Source of the DNA: Micavibrio sp. UBA6212
Lineage (GTDB): Bacteria; Pseudomonadota; Alphaproteobacteria; Micavibrionales; Micavibrionaceae
Reading direction: 5' to 3'
DNA length: 64,000 bases
NCBI GenBank assembly: GCA_002421905.1
Contig: DISK01000015.1
Span: 1-64,000, forward strand
Positions 23,796-32,785 of the stretch are shown in pieces; position 1 is the stretch's first letter; every line of letters begins with the position of its first letter. The notes beneath the pieces were generated by a model. It had not been told where the DNA came from, did no database searches, and worked only from the letters and a program-made list of their open reading frames with translations. A program made the position numbers and the translations under genes.

Positions 23796-24623
23796 ATGGA
23801 CAGCGCACAAATCAAAAAAACTCCGCAAGAAATATATCATTTGAAAGGTCGGTCCCATGAGGCCGCCGACCAGTTATATCAACGAGTATATAAACTTCAG
23901 GATTTGCCAAAATTAACCGCAGAGCAACTTGCACAAATCAAGGATGCTCTCGACTTGAAACCTGTTATCACAGTTGATTACAACAAAAATGATTTTCCCC
24001 GCGCTTACCGCGTGACTCCTTCGGTTGCTGTCATTCATATGCCCAACCACGATCCAGAATTCTATATGTTGACACCAACCGGATATAACGGGGAGAGATC
24101 ACAGCCCGCCGATGCCGAATTATTGTCTGGAAAAAAAGAAAGAATTGCTTCGAACGGTTTGTTTGTGGGGGAACACAGCGACACTATCTTTGTCATCTCC
24201 GGATCAAAAAATGGTGTGGAACTTCCTGAAGATTACTCAAAAACGAGTTCTCTGCACTCTACAGTTCAAGGGGCCTTTATGGCTGATTTTAATTTTTTTG
24301 CACGAAAGCAAAAACCAGCCCTTTGGGAAATGGGATATCTTTTCGCCACCGATCTCTATCGTTCTTTCTTTTCTGCAAGTTTCCACAGCCGCATCAGACC
24401 CATGATGGTAGAGGGAGAACCTCACCTTGCTGTGAGTAAAAAACTTCCTGCCCATACACCTATTGGACACACCCCGATATCCCATGAATTATTTGTCTGG
24501 AGATATCAGGATGAATTTGATCGCGCGATTGGTGTTGCACCTCCGCCGATGCCAAAACCATTGGCAGATGAATGCAGAAAATTGAAAGAAATTAACGGAG
24601 GAATCGAATGCAGCCCTTCGTAA
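23796..24623 (+). CDS. Unknown 275-aa protein between leuC and leuD
   Basis: 275 aa, not recognised. It starts 2 nt after the leuC stop and its 3' end overlaps the leuD start by 16 nt, so it is locked into the leu operon. The product looks soluble, without signal peptide or transmembrane helices. It has a helical N-terminus (about 1-50), then a beta-rich part (PVITVDYN, SVAVIHMPNHDPEFYMLTPTGYNG, TIFVISGSKNG), and a central WEMGYLFATDLYRSFFSASFHSR helix. HTPIGHTPISHELFVW near the C-terminus holds three His. No cofactor or catalytic signature is identifiable. It does not resemble LeuC, LeuD or known leucine regulators. Confidence 0.8.
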   Translation: MDSAQIKKTPQEIYHLKGRSHEAADQLYQRVYKLQDLPKLTAEQLAQIKDALDLKPVITVDYNKNDFPRAYRVTPSVAVIHMPNHDPEFYMLTPTGYNGERSQPADAELLSGKKERIASNGLFVGEHSDTIFVISGSKNGVELPEDYSKTSSLHSTVQGAFMADFNFFARKQKPALWEMGYLFATDLYRSFFSASFHSRIRPMMVEGEPHLAVSKKLPAHTPIGHTPISHELFVWRYQDEFDRAIGVAPPPMPKPLADECRKLKEINGGIECSPS

Positions 24624-25204
24624 AACTGACCAGTATCCCTGCCCCGCTACCGTTGATTAATATCGACACCGATATGATTATCCCCAAACAATTCCTGCGG
24701 ACGATCAAGCGTACGGGGCTGGCTTCTGGCCTGTTCTTTGAAATGCGTTTTGACGATCACGGCGTCCCCAAACCTGATTTTGTATTGAACTGCGATCCTT
24801 ATACATCTTCAACCATTCTGGTTGCGGGAGATAATTTCGGCTGTGGATCCAGTCGTGAACATGCCCCGTGGGCTTTGCTCGATTTCGGAATTCGTTGCAT
24901 CATCGCGCCAAGTTATTCCGACATTTTTTTCAATAACTGTTTCAAGAATGGCATCTTGCCGATTGCTATTCCGCAAGAACAGGTTGACGCGCTTTTGAAA
25001 GCTGGATCAGATCAGAAAGAGATCACTATTGACCTCGATCAACAGAAAATTGTCTGTGGCAATGATGTCTATGATTTTGATATTGATCCATTCCGCAAAC
25101 AGTGTCTGATGAACGGCCTTGATGATATCGGCCTGACTTTGGAAAAGGAAAGTTATATCTCATCTTATGAAGAAAAAAGAGCGGAAGAAAAACCATGGCT
25201 GTAA
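24608..25204 (+). CDS. leuD: 3-isopropylmalate dehydratase, small subunit
   Basis: 198 aa, normal length. Swivel-domain subunit of isopropylmalate isomerase. Motifs: INIDTDMIIPKQFLRTIKRTG, GDNFGCGSSREHAPWAL (substrate loop), and SYSDIFFNNCFKNGILPI. An ACGGAGGAATCGA ribosome-binding site sits inside the preceding unknown gene. leuB starts 10 nt before its stop. Confidence 0.98.
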   Translation: MQPFVKLTSIPAPLPLINIDTDMIIPKQFLRTIKRTGLASGLFFEMRFDDHGVPKPDFVLNCDPYTSSTILVAGDNFGCGSSREHAPWALLDFGIRCIIAPSYSDIFFNNCFKNGILPIAIPQEQVDALLKAGSDQKEITIDLDQQKIVCGNDVYDFDIDPFRKQCLMNGLDDIGLTLEKESYISSYEEKRAEEKPWL

Positions 25205-26310
25205 AAAAAATTCTGATGACCTCCGGTGATGGTATTGGCCCAGAGGTTATGGGAGAGGTTAAAAAGATCATTTCCTTTCTGAATAATGAGGGGATTTCCA
25301 ATATCAAAATTACAGAACGACCCATTGGTGGCGCGTCGATTGATGAACATGGTGTTCCCGTTACAGATGAAACCATTGAACTTGGCAGACAAGCCGATTG
25401 CGTTTTATTGGGAGCCGTGGGCGGGCCAAAATGGGATCAGGTCGATTACAATATCCGCCCTGAAGCTGGTCTTCTAAAAATCCGAAAGGAGCTGGGGTTG
25501 TTTGCCAATTTGCGCCCTGCTCTGGTCTTTGATGCTTTGATTGATGCCTCGACACTCAAACCCGAGATTATCCGTGGTCTTGATATATTGATCGTCCGCG
25601 AACTGACTGGCGGTGTTTATTTCGGCGAGCCGCGCGGCATTACCACCTTGCCCAACGGAGAGCGTCAAGGGGTCAATACGCAAGTTTATACCACGTCGGA
25701 AATTCAGCGTGTGGCACGCGTTGCGTTCGAGCTCGCGCAAAAACGCAGCAAGAAATTATGTTCCTGCGAAAAAGCCAATGTCATGGAAAGCGGAAAATTA
25801 TGGCGTGAAGACGTCACAAAGCTCGCTCCAGAATATCCAGATGTCCAACTTTCCCATATGTATGCCGACAACTGCGCCATGCAGCTTCTAAAGAACCCGC
25901 GTCAATTCGATGTGATTGTCACGGATAATCTGTTCGGTGACATTTTGTCCGATGAAGCGTCAATGCTCACCGGATCATTGGGAATGCTGCCCTCGGCTTC
26001 GCTTGGTGCGCGGGACGAGTCCGGACATCAAAATGCCCTTTATGAGCCAGTTCATGGATCTGCCCCGGATATTGCCGGCCAGAACAAGGCCAATCCAATG
26101 GCTGCCATCCTGAGTTTTGCCATGGCTTTGCGTTTTTCTCTTGACCAATCGGACATTGCCGACCATATAGAGGCGGCATCCCGCGCCGTTCTGGATAACG
26201 GACTGCGCACCGGCGATATTATGGCCGACGGATGCACTCTGGCAGGAACCTCGGAAATCGGGGACGCTGTCATCACTGAATTGAAATCAAAATTAAAGAG
26301 AGCTGCTTGA
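25195..26310 (+). CDS. leuB: 3-isopropylmalate dehydrogenase
   Basis: 371 aa. NAD-dependent oxidative decarboxylation of 3-isopropylmalate to ketoisocaproate. Motifs: ILMTSGDGIGPEVM, GAVGGPKWD, LIVRELTGGVYFGEPRG (catalytic Arg/Tyr), VTDNLFGDILSDEASMLTGSLGMLPSASLG (metal site) and YEPVHGSAPDIAGQNKANPMAAILSFAM (NAD site). It overlaps leuD by 10 nt; ppa starts 1 nt after its stop, so the operon runs leuC-unknown-leuD-leuB-ppa. Confidence 0.98.
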   Translation: MAVKKILMTSGDGIGPEVMGEVKKIISFLNNEGISNIKITERPIGGASIDEHGVPVTDETIELGRQADCVLLGAVGGPKWDQVDYNIRPEAGLLKIRKELGLFANLRPALVFDALIDASTLKPEIIRGLDILIVRELTGGVYFGEPRGITTLPNGERQGVNTQVYTTSEIQRVARVAFELAQKRSKKLCSCEKANVMESGKLWREDVTKLAPEYPDVQLSHMYADNCAMQLLKNPRQFDVIVTDNLFGDILSDEASMLTGSLGMLPSASLGARDESGHQNALYEPVHGSAPDIAGQNKANPMAAILSFAMALRFSLDQSDIADHIEAASRAVLDNGLRTGDIMADGCTLAGTSEIGDAVITELKSKLKRAA

Positions 26311-26311
26311 T

Positions 26312-26848
26312 ATGGATTACATGAAAATATCCCCCGGTAAGGACTTACCTTTTGACGTGAACGTCATCATCGAAAACCCGATGGGTGGAGAACCAGTTAA
26401 ATACGAAATCGACAAAGAATCCGGTGCGATGTTTGTTGACCGTTTTTTGCATACCGCCATGTATTATCCGGGAAATTACGGATTTATTCCCCACACCCTG
26501 TCCGGTGATGGCGACCCCGTTGATGTTTTGGTTATCACCCGTCAGGCCGTTATGCCCGGTTCTGTCATGCGGGTCCGTCCGGTTGGGGTGTTGATGATGG
26601 AAGATGACGGCGGACTTGATGAGAAAATCATCGCCGTCCCTCATGCTCAGCTCTACCCTTATCATGACAATGTCGAAGATATCGAACAGATCCGCCCGAT
26701 TCTGCGCGAGAAGATCTGCCACTTCTTCACCCATTACAAAGATCTGGAGCCAAACAAATGGTCAAAGGTTCTGGGATGGGGCGACGCCAAAAAGGCCGGA
26801 GAATTAATCCTCGAAGGTGTTGAGCGATACAAAAAAGAAGGAAAATAA
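26312..26848 (+). CDS. ppa: Inorganic pyrophosphatase
   Basis: 178 aa, family I soluble enzyme, normal length. It hydrolyses pyrophosphate and pulls biosynthetic reactions forward. Conserved segments: VKYEIDKESGAMFVDRFLHTAMYYPGNYGFIPHTLSGDGDPVDVLV (active-site Lys, Tyr and DxDPxD acids), VGVLMMEDDGGLDEKIIAVP and HFFTHYKDLEPNKW. It is the last gene of the leu operon, closed by a terminator 22 nt after the stop. Confidence 0.98.
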   Translation: MDYMKISPGKDLPFDVNVIIENPMGGEPVKYEIDKESGAMFVDRFLHTAMYYPGNYGFIPHTLSGDGDPVDVLVITRQAVMPGSVMRVRPVGVLMMEDDGGLDEKIIAVPHAQLYPYHDNVEDIEQIRPILREKICHFFTHYKDLEPNKWSKVLGWGDAKKAGELILEGVERYKKEGK

Positions 26849-26870
26849 CCTGTCTGTAGCAAGGTTTTTC

Positions 26871-26900
26871 AAAAAGAAGCAGTTATCTGCTTCTTTTTTT
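26871..26900 (+). terminator. Intrinsic terminator of the leu-ppa operon
   Basis: AAAAAGAAGCAG (26871-26882) pairs with CTGCTTCTTTTT (26887-26898) across a TTAT loop and continues in T residues. Confidence 0.9.
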
Positions 26901-26976
26901 TGTTTGTAGCGGGGAATTTCTCTATTCCACTACGTTATGTTTCAAGTAGTTCGTGCTTTTAAGGGTTTAGATCACC

Positions 26977-28158
26977 ATGACGAAAAAAACAAAAACGGCT
27001 CTATTCCTCTTTCTTTTTGGAATTATGGCTGTTGTGGCTCTTTATTTCTTCTATTTTTCCCAGAAGAGCTCCACGTCCACCGCATCTGGTGGCAAGATCG
27101 TCGCAACGGTCACAGTGGGAAATATCAAGACCGAAGTTACATCACAAGGAACTCTGGAGCCACGCAATTATGTCGATGTTGGAGCCCAAGTTTCAGGACA
27201 AATCACCAAGCTTCATTTCGATATCGGGGATGATGTCACTGAAGGAGATTTGATCGCCGAAATTGACCCCGAAATTTATGAAAGCCAGATCGCCAGTGAT
27301 AATGCCCAGCTTTCAATGCTTGAAGCACAAAAGAAAGAAAAGCAGGCCACATTGAAACAGGCTCAACGAGATTATAACCGATATGCCAATCTGGTTAAAA
27401 ATCAGGCCATCAGTCGCGAAACCTTTGAACAATCAGAAACAGATTTGAATGTCGCAAAAGCGCAAATTGATTATCTGGATGCACAAATTCAACAAGCCCA
27501 GTCCGAACTGGATAAAGATAAAACCAATCTGAACTATACAAAAATTTATGCCCCCATGACCGGCACCATTGTCAGTCTGGATGTCCAGGAAGGTGAAACC
27601 GTCAACGCCAATCAAACCACGCCAACCATTGGACGCGTTGCTGATCTCGACACCATGACTGCACAAGCCCAAGTCGCCGAAGCAGATGTTTCGCGTTTGA
27701 AAGATGGCATGGATGTTTATTTTACGACACTAGGTTCCAATTCCCGAAAATGGGTTGGTCACGTCCGCCAGATTCTGCCCACACCTGTGACAGAAAATAA
27801 TGTGGTTTTGTATTCTGTTCTGGTGGATGTCGATAATAAAGACCGCGCCTTGATGACGGGCATGACCACGCAAATGTATTTCGTTTTGGGGAATGCCGAG
27901 AATGCCTTACTGATCCCTGTGTCCGCCTTGGTGAAACGCGTTGTCCAGTCGGATACCAAAGAAGGTCAGGCCTATTTGATAAAAATTCCGATGGCGCAAC
28001 CAGACAGTTCACAAGATAAAACAGTCATTGTTGGATTAACCGACCGAACGTCAGCACAAATTATCTCCGGATTATCCGAAGGCGACAGCGTTCTGGTTCC
28101 TCAGATTTCAACCGATGCCGCCCAGCAATCTCCAAAAATGAGGATGCCAGGTTTATGA
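26977..28158 (+). CDS. macA: MacA-type periplasmic adaptor (HlyD/RND membrane-fusion family)
   Basis: 393 aa. One N-terminal transmembrane anchor (ALFLFLFGIMAVVALYFFYF, about 8-27). A barrel-sandwich half motif (LEPRNYVDVGAQVSGQITKLHFDIGDDVTEGDLIAEID), a long helical hairpin (about 95-185, rich in Gln/Lys/Glu) and the second lipoyl half (IYAPMTGTIVSLDVQEGETVNA) follow. These identify an adaptor linking an inner-membrane pump to an outer-membrane channel. It overlaps macB by 4 nt (ATGA). No TolC gene is nearby. Substrate unknown; macrolides or peptides are only family precedent. Confidence 0.9.
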   Translation: MTKKTKTALFLFLFGIMAVVALYFFYFSQKSSTSTASGGKIVATVTVGNIKTEVTSQGTLEPRNYVDVGAQVSGQITKLHFDIGDDVTEGDLIAEIDPEIYESQIASDNAQLSMLEAQKKEKQATLKQAQRDYNRYANLVKNQAISRETFEQSETDLNVAKAQIDYLDAQIQQAQSELDKDKTNLNYTKIYAPMTGTIVSLDVQEGETVNANQTTPTIGRVADLDTMTAQAQVAEADVSRLKDGMDVYFTTLGSNSRKWVGHVRQILPTPVTENNVVLYSVLVDVDNKDRALMTGMTTQMYFVLGNAENALLIPVSALVKRVVQSDTKEGQAYLIKIPMAQPDSSQDKTVIVGLTDRTSAQIISGLSEGDSVLVPQISTDAAQQSPKMRMPGL

Positions 28159-30101
28159 GTGTAATCCTATCCCTTCGCGATATTACACGCAGCTTTCAAA
28201 ATGGTGAGGCCGTTGTCCACGCCTTGAACGGTGTTTCTCTGGATATTCATGACGGAGAGTTTGTCGCCATTATGGGACAATCCGGTTCGGGAAAAACCAC
28301 ATTGATGAATATTATTGGATGTCTGGATCGATCCAGTTCAGGAACCTATCTGGTGCGCGGGCATGACGTATCGTCTTTAACCGCAGATGAACTCGCCGCA
28401 TTACGGCGGGATAGTTTCGGATTTATTTTCCAGCGTTATAATTTGCTGGAAACCTCGACAGCGTCTGAAAACGTCGAAATTCCCGCCATGTATGCCGGTA
28501 TGGATCAAAGCCATCGCCGCAGCCGCGCCCACGACATATTATCGCGACTGGGACTTGGTGACCGCACAGATCACCGCCCCAATCAACTCTCAGGTGGTCA
28601 GCAGCAACGTGTTGCTGTTGCGCGTGCCTTGATGAATGACCCTCCTGTTATTCTTGCCGATGAGCCCACTGGGGCGCTGGACAGTCACAGCGGACAAGAA
28701 GTTATGGATTTGTTAAAGCAACTCCACAAGGAAGGCCGTACAATTATTCTGATTACCCATGATGAACAAGTCGCGGCCCATGCCAATCGTCAAATCCGTA
28801 TTCAGGATGGAAAAGTTTTATCTGATACTTTATCGAACACTGACCCTATTCATGCCTACCACAACGATCACCAGATGAAGGAAGATCATCTTCCCTCCCC
28901 GATCCAGATTACGGCAGGGGAATGGACAGAGGCCATCATCACAGCATTGAGATCTCTTAAAACTAATAAGTTTAGAACTGCCCTAACTTTACTCGGGATT
29001 GTTATTGGTGTGGCGGCAGTTATTACCATGCTGGCGGTCGGGAATGGCAGCAAGCAAAGTGTTCTGGATCAAATCAGCTCCATGGGAACCAATTTGCTTT
29101 CGGTTAGAACCGGAGCGCCGGGGATGCGCCGCAGCGGGGATATCGCCACCCTGACGATCGAGGATTCTAAAGCCATTGAAGAGTTGCCCAATGTCGATGT
29201 GGTTGTACCGGAACGCACAGGTACCAAAACTGTCCGCTATGGCAACACTGATCTACAAACCAGCATTCAAGGTGAAGGCGTAAACTTTCCACGGGCTCGG
29301 GATTGGTATGTCGTCGAGGGGACTTTTTTCTCTCTCCCCGATGTCAATTCCTATGCACCAGTGGCGGTGATCGGAAAAACTGTTAAAACCACTTTCTTTC
29401 CCATGGGGCAAAGTCCGATTGGCGAGACCATTCTGATTGGCAATGTCCCGTTCGAGATTATCGGCGTTATGGATGAGAAAGGCGCCGCTCCGTGGGGGCA
29501 GGATCAAGACAATGCTGTTTTTATTCCAGTGACAACCGGTCTGGTACGGTTATTCGGTTCAAACTATCTGGACGGCATTACAGTCAGAATCGCCGATACG
29601 TCGATTGTCGATCAAACCCAACAGCAAATTACCGACCTGCTGAAAGAGCGCCATAAAACCGAAGATTTTTCGGTCAGAAATACGGCAGCCTTTTTGGCCA
29701 TGGCCACCGAGACACAAAATACTTTGACTATTCTTCTGGGGGCGGTTGCCGCGATTTCCCTGTTTGTTGGGGGGATTGGTGTGATGAATATCATGTTGGT
29801 GAGTGTCACAGAGCGCACGAGAGAAATCGGAATCCGGATGGCAACCGGTGCGCGGATGCGGGATATTCTGATCCAGTTCAACACCGAATCTGCGGTTGTT
29901 TGTACGATTGGCGGTATTCTGGGCGTCATAGTCGGACTTGCCACAGGCGGAATTCTGACTTTCTTCGATGTCAAAATTGTGTTTACCGTCGGGCCAGCTC
30001 TGTTGGCTTTTTTCTGTGCGATCGGAACCGGTCTGGTTTTTGGGTATCTTCCCGCCCGAAAAGCAGCTCTGCTTGATCCGGTTGTGGCTCTGAGCTCCTG
30101 A
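28155..30101 (+). CDS. macB: MacB-type ABC transporter (ATPase-permease fusion)
   Basis: 648 aa. N-terminal ABC ATPase (about 1-235): GQSGSGKTTLMNIIG (Walker A), NQLSGGQQQRVAVARAL (signature), PVILADEPTGALDSHSG (Walker B) and LITHDEQVAA (switch His). The MacB_PCD/FtsX permease follows: TM1 about 275-300 (FRTALTLLGIVIGVAAVITMLAVG), a large periplasmic domain (about 300-520) and three C-terminal TMs including ISLFVGGIGVMNIMLVSVTERTREIGIRMATGAR. MacB proteins are mechanotransmitters that drive export through MacA and TolC. It is coupled to macA. Confidence 0.95.
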   Translation: MSVILSLRDITRSFQNGEAVVHALNGVSLDIHDGEFVAIMGQSGSGKTTLMNIIGCLDRSSSGTYLVRGHDVSSLTADELAALRRDSFGFIFQRYNLLETSTASENVEIPAMYAGMDQSHRRSRAHDILSRLGLGDRTDHRPNQLSGGQQQRVAVARALMNDPPVILADEPTGALDSHSGQEVMDLLKQLHKEGRTIILITHDEQVAAHANRQIRIQDGKVLSDTLSNTDPIHAYHNDHQMKEDHLPSPIQITAGEWTEAIITALRSLKTNKFRTALTLLGIVIGVAAVITMLAVGNGSKQSVLDQISSMGTNLLSVRTGAPGMRRSGDIATLTIEDSKAIEELPNVDVVVPERTGTKTVRYGNTDLQTSIQGEGVNFPRARDWYVVEGTFFSLPDVNSYAPVAVIGKTVKTTFFPMGQSPIGETILIGNVPFEIIGVMDEKGAAPWGQDQDNAVFIPVTTGLVRLFGSNYLDGITVRIADTSIVDQTQQQITDLLKERHKTEDFSVRNTAAFLAMATETQNTLTILLGAVAAISLFVGGIGVMNIMLVSVTERTREIGIRMATGARMRDILIQFNTESAVVCTIGGILGVIVGLATGGILTFFDVKIVFTVGPALLAFFCAIGTGLVFGYLPARKAALLDPVVALSS

Positions 30102-30253
30102 TTTTCTTTTTCAGAGAGTTCTCGTAACCTATTGATTTACAGTGATGTTTTTATCAATTTCAAAATTTGGTAATAAAAATTCGTTTTAGTTGCCATAATA
30201 AATGGACATTTGCGATGTTTTGTGGCATAAGTTGTTTGCGTTGCAGCGAAAAA

Positions 30254-30268
30254 GGGGCATAAAGCCCC
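30254..30268 (-). terminator. GC hairpin in the galU leader, terminator-like on the minus strand
   Basis: GGGGC-ATAAA-GCCCC at 30254-30268. On the minus strand it is followed by TTTTT, so it has the form of a short intrinsic terminator in that direction, though no minus-strand gene feeds it. On the plus strand it would be a leader hairpin about 50 nt before galU. Confidence 0.4.
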
Positions 30269-30320
30269 CGAATAAATTCATGCAAATAAAAATTCATACC
30301 CATATTAAAGAGGCCCCGTG

Positions 30321-31262
30321 ATGACACAGTATCCAGCACCAGTTCGTAAAGCCGTTTTTCCGGTAGCCGGTTTGGCAACCCGCCTGTTACCCGCAACCAA
30401 GGCTATCCCAAAAGAAATGCTGACTATCGTTGATCGTCCATTGATCCAGATGGCTGTTGAAGAGGCCATTCAAGCCGGAATCGAAGAATTCATTTTTGTA
30501 ATCAGTGATGGTAAAAAATCCTTGCTGGAACATTTCACGTCCCCTGCCCCTTTGATGGATGTTCTTCAATTCAGAGGAAAGACGGAGCAGATTGAAAAAG
30601 TGAAAGCTTCTACTCTTCCCGAAGGTTCCATCAAGACAGTTCGTCAGGACAAAGCACTTGGTCTTGGTCATGCTGTCTGGTGCGCGCGGGAGCTCGTCGG
30701 CAATGAACCATTTGCCATTATTCTTCCCGATGACACAGTTCGCAACAAGACATCCTGTCTGGCACAAATGATGGGTAGTTACCGCGTCCATGGCGGCAAT
30801 ATGGTTGCGACCTGTTCCGTTCCGTTAAGAGATACTTCCAAATACGGTATTCTGGGAGTGAAAGGTCGTGATGGTCAAACCGTTATGATCTCGGACTTGG
30901 TTGAAAAACCGGATCCAGATAACGCACCATCCAATATGGCTGTTTTTGGACGCTATATTTTGCAGCCTGAAATTTTTGACTATCTTTCAAAACATGAAAA
31001 AGGTACTGGCGGAGAAATCCAGTTGACCGATGCCATGGCCCATATGTTGAAAGATCAGGATTTCTTTGGTTACGAATTTGTTGGCGAACGTCTCGATTGC
31101 GGTAATGATATCGGATTTATCAAGGCCCAGATTGCTTACGGTCTGGAACGCGAACATCTGGCTCCGGAACTGGTTGCCTACATGACCGAAAAATTGCGGG
31201 AACATTACTCACAAAACATAACAGAAGAGAAATCACCCTCTTCTGTTAGTCGTGCGGCCTAA
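30321..31262 (+). CDS. galU: UTP-glucose-1-phosphate uridylyltransferase
   Basis: 313 aa. Makes UDP-glucose for envelope polysaccharides and osmoprotectants. Nucleotidyltransferase motifs: KAVFPVAGLATRLLPATKAIPKEMLTIVDRPLIQMAVEEA (sugar-nucleotide site), RQDKALGLGHAVWCARELVG, FAIILPDDTV (metal Asp) and LVEKPDPDNAPSNMAVFGRYIL. The ATG at 30321 has an AAAGAGG site 7 nt away and is preferred over the GTG immediately before it. It stands alone between macB and a convergent AhpD-like gene, 21 nt from that gene's stop. Confidence 0.97.
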   Translation: MTQYPAPVRKAVFPVAGLATRLLPATKAIPKEMLTIVDRPLIQMAVEEAIQAGIEEFIFVISDGKKSLLEHFTSPAPLMDVLQFRGKTEQIEKVKASTLPEGSIKTVRQDKALGLGHAVWCARELVGNEPFAIILPDDTVRNKTSCLAQMMGSYRVHGGNMVATCSVPLRDTSKYGILGVKGRDGQTVMISDLVEKPDPDNAPSNMAVFGRYILQPEIFDYLSKHEKGTGGEIQLTDAMAHMLKDQDFFGYEFVGERLDCGNDIGFIKAQIAYGLEREHLAPELVAYMTEKLREHYSQNITEEKSPSSVSRAA

Positions 31263-31283
31263 AAACCGATTTAACTTTCGCTT

Positions 31284-31643
31284 TTATCCTGCTGCTTTTT
31301 CGTTGCCTGCGAATTGATCGTAGGCACGAAGAGCATCTGCTGCATACATCAGGTTTGGCCCACCGCCCATATAGACGGTCATCGCCAGAGTTTCTGCAAC
31401 CTCTTCACGCGTTGCCCCCAGATCAAGGCATGCTTTGGTGTGAAAGCCAATACATCCGTCACACCGAACAGCCACACCAATTGCCAAAGCAATCAGTTCC
31501 TTGGTTTTCTTATCCAATGCGCCATCTTGCAAGGCACCCTTGGCCAGTGCGGAAAACCCTTGCATTGCTTCGGGTGCTGCTTTTCTCAGTTCACCGATAT
31601 ATTGAGAAATATTTTTGGTGAGTTCTTCGTAATCTTTTGCCAT
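31284..31643 (-). CDS. Carboxymuconolactone decarboxylase/AhpD-like protein
   Basis: 119 aa. Small all-alpha family with a CxxC redox pair: AIGVAVRCDGCIGFHTKACLDLGATREEVAETL. The CxxCxxxH arrangement is that of AhpD-like peroxidase partners, so a role in peroxide or thiol chemistry is likely, while carboxymuconolactone decarboxylation is unlikely. An AGGAG site 5 nt before the ATG sets the start. Monocistronic; its upstream AT-rich gap is shared divergently with a rhodanese gene. Confidence 0.88.
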   Translation of the reverse strand: MAKDYEELTKNISQYIGELRKAAPEAMQGFSALAKGALQDGALDKKTKELIALAIGVAVRCDGCIGFHTKACLDLGATREEVAETLAMTVYMGGGPNLMYAADALRAYDQFAGNEKAAG

Positions 31644-31803
31644 GATTGCTCCTGCTTGATTTATATTCTAGGTTGGCTTATAAGTTTATCTAATATATTA
31701 AATATATTTAATACTGCGTAATATATATCAACATTATCACATTGCAAGCAGGTTAATTGTGAATTTTTTTACAGCTCTTATTAACAAATTCGGGAGATCC
31801 AGA

Positions 31804-32127
31804 ATGATACAGGAAATTGACGCACAAACACTCGACGCATGGCTTAAAAATGATGAAGCCGTTTTGATTGACGTGCGGGAAACCGACGAGTTCAAGTCTG
31901 GTCATATTGAAGGTGCGATTTCCATCCCCCTGTCAATTTTTCCGGTCAAATATAATCATGAAGATTATCCGGCAGGTAAGAAAATCGTTTTCCAGTGTAA
32001 AGCTGGCGGACGTTCTATGCGGGCCTGTCAAATCGTATGTGATATCGCGGCTGACGAAGATAATGTTTATAATCTCGCCGGTGGGATTGGCGCGTGGCAA
32101 TCCGCTGGCCACAAGGTTGTTGGTTAA
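31804..32127 (+). CDS. Rhodanese-domain protein
   Basis: 107 aa, a single rhodanese domain: LIDVRETDEFKSGHIEGAISIPLS, active-site loop FQCKAGGRSMRAC with the persulfide Cys, and NLAGGIGAWQSAGH at the end. A GGGAG site 7 nt before the ATG at 31804 fixes the start; a GTG at 31759 has no site. It may carry sulfur or act on thiosulfate. Divergent from the AhpD-like gene, convergent with greB. Confidence 0.9.
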   Translation: MIQEIDAQTLDAWLKNDEAVLIDVRETDEFKSGHIEGAISIPLSIFPVKYNHEDYPAGKKIVFQCKAGGRSMRACQIVCDIAADEDNVYNLAGGIGAWQSAGHKVVG

Positions 32128-32149
32128 AAAGCAGGCGAAGACTTATAGA

Positions 32150-32707
32150 TTATGATTCAATTTCATAAACGATATCTATGATTTCAATAGATTGTGTGCC
32201 GCTTGCGGTACGCAATTCTATTGTGTCCCCTATTCCTGATTTCATCAATGCACGGGCCACGGGAGATACCCAGTTAATTTTTCCGTGATCGAAATCCGCC
32301 TCATCGACCCCCACCAATTTGACTCTGGTTTCTATATCGTTTCCGTCAATGTAGGTCACAGTGGCGCCAAAGAAAACATGTTCCAGATTCTGTTGCCGCT
32401 TGGGGTCAACAATTTCCGGTTTTTCCAGACGTTTGGTCAGGTAACGGACCCGGCGATCAATTTCCCGCAACTTCTTTTTATTATAGATATAATCGCCATT
32501 TTCCGAACGATCCCCGTTTCCCGCCGCCCAAGATACGATTTCAACAATCTTCGGGCGTTCGACACGCAGTAAATTTTCCAGTTCGTCGGACAGCATCTTA
32601 TGCCCGAATGGTGTCATCAGGTTTTTGACATGCGCCGGCAGAGGATCAATTTCTTCATGATCCTCTTCGTTTTCGCCATCGTCTTCCTTGGTAAATGCTT
32701 TGCTCAT
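32150..32707 (-). CDS. greB: Transcription elongation factor GreB
   Basis: 185 aa. GreB rescues backtracked RNA polymerase by stimulating transcript cleavage. An acidic extension (MSKAFTKEDDGENEEDHEEIDPLP) precedes the coiled coil with the tip motif WAAGNGDRSENGDYIYNKKKLREIDRRVRYLTKRLEKPEIVD; the two tip acids (D/E in GDRSENGDY) are intact. The C-terminal FKBP-like domain has FFGATVTYID and INWVSPVARALM. GreB is preferred over GreA because of RRVRYLTKRL. The MSKAFT start is typical in alphaproteobacteria; no strong ribosome-binding site is seen. Confidence 0.93.
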   Translation of the reverse strand: MSKAFTKEDDGENEEDHEEIDPLPAHVKNLMTPFGHKMLSDELENLLRVERPKIVEIVSWAAGNGDRSENGDYIYNKKKLREIDRRVRYLTKRLEKPEIVDPKRQQNLEHVFFGATVTYIDGNDIETRVKLVGVDEADFDHGKINWVSPVARALMKSGIGDTIELRTASGTQSIEIIDIVYEIES

Positions 32708-32785
32708 AACCATGGATAGTAATGATTCTGCGAGAGACAGGCAAATATATTGTCAAAGCACCCCCAAAAAGTGTACAAAGCGGAC

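Noticed and set aside
30160..30396. 78-codon minus-strand frame across the galU leader
   Set aside because: Overlaps the start of galU, contains the GC hairpin, and has no coding features.
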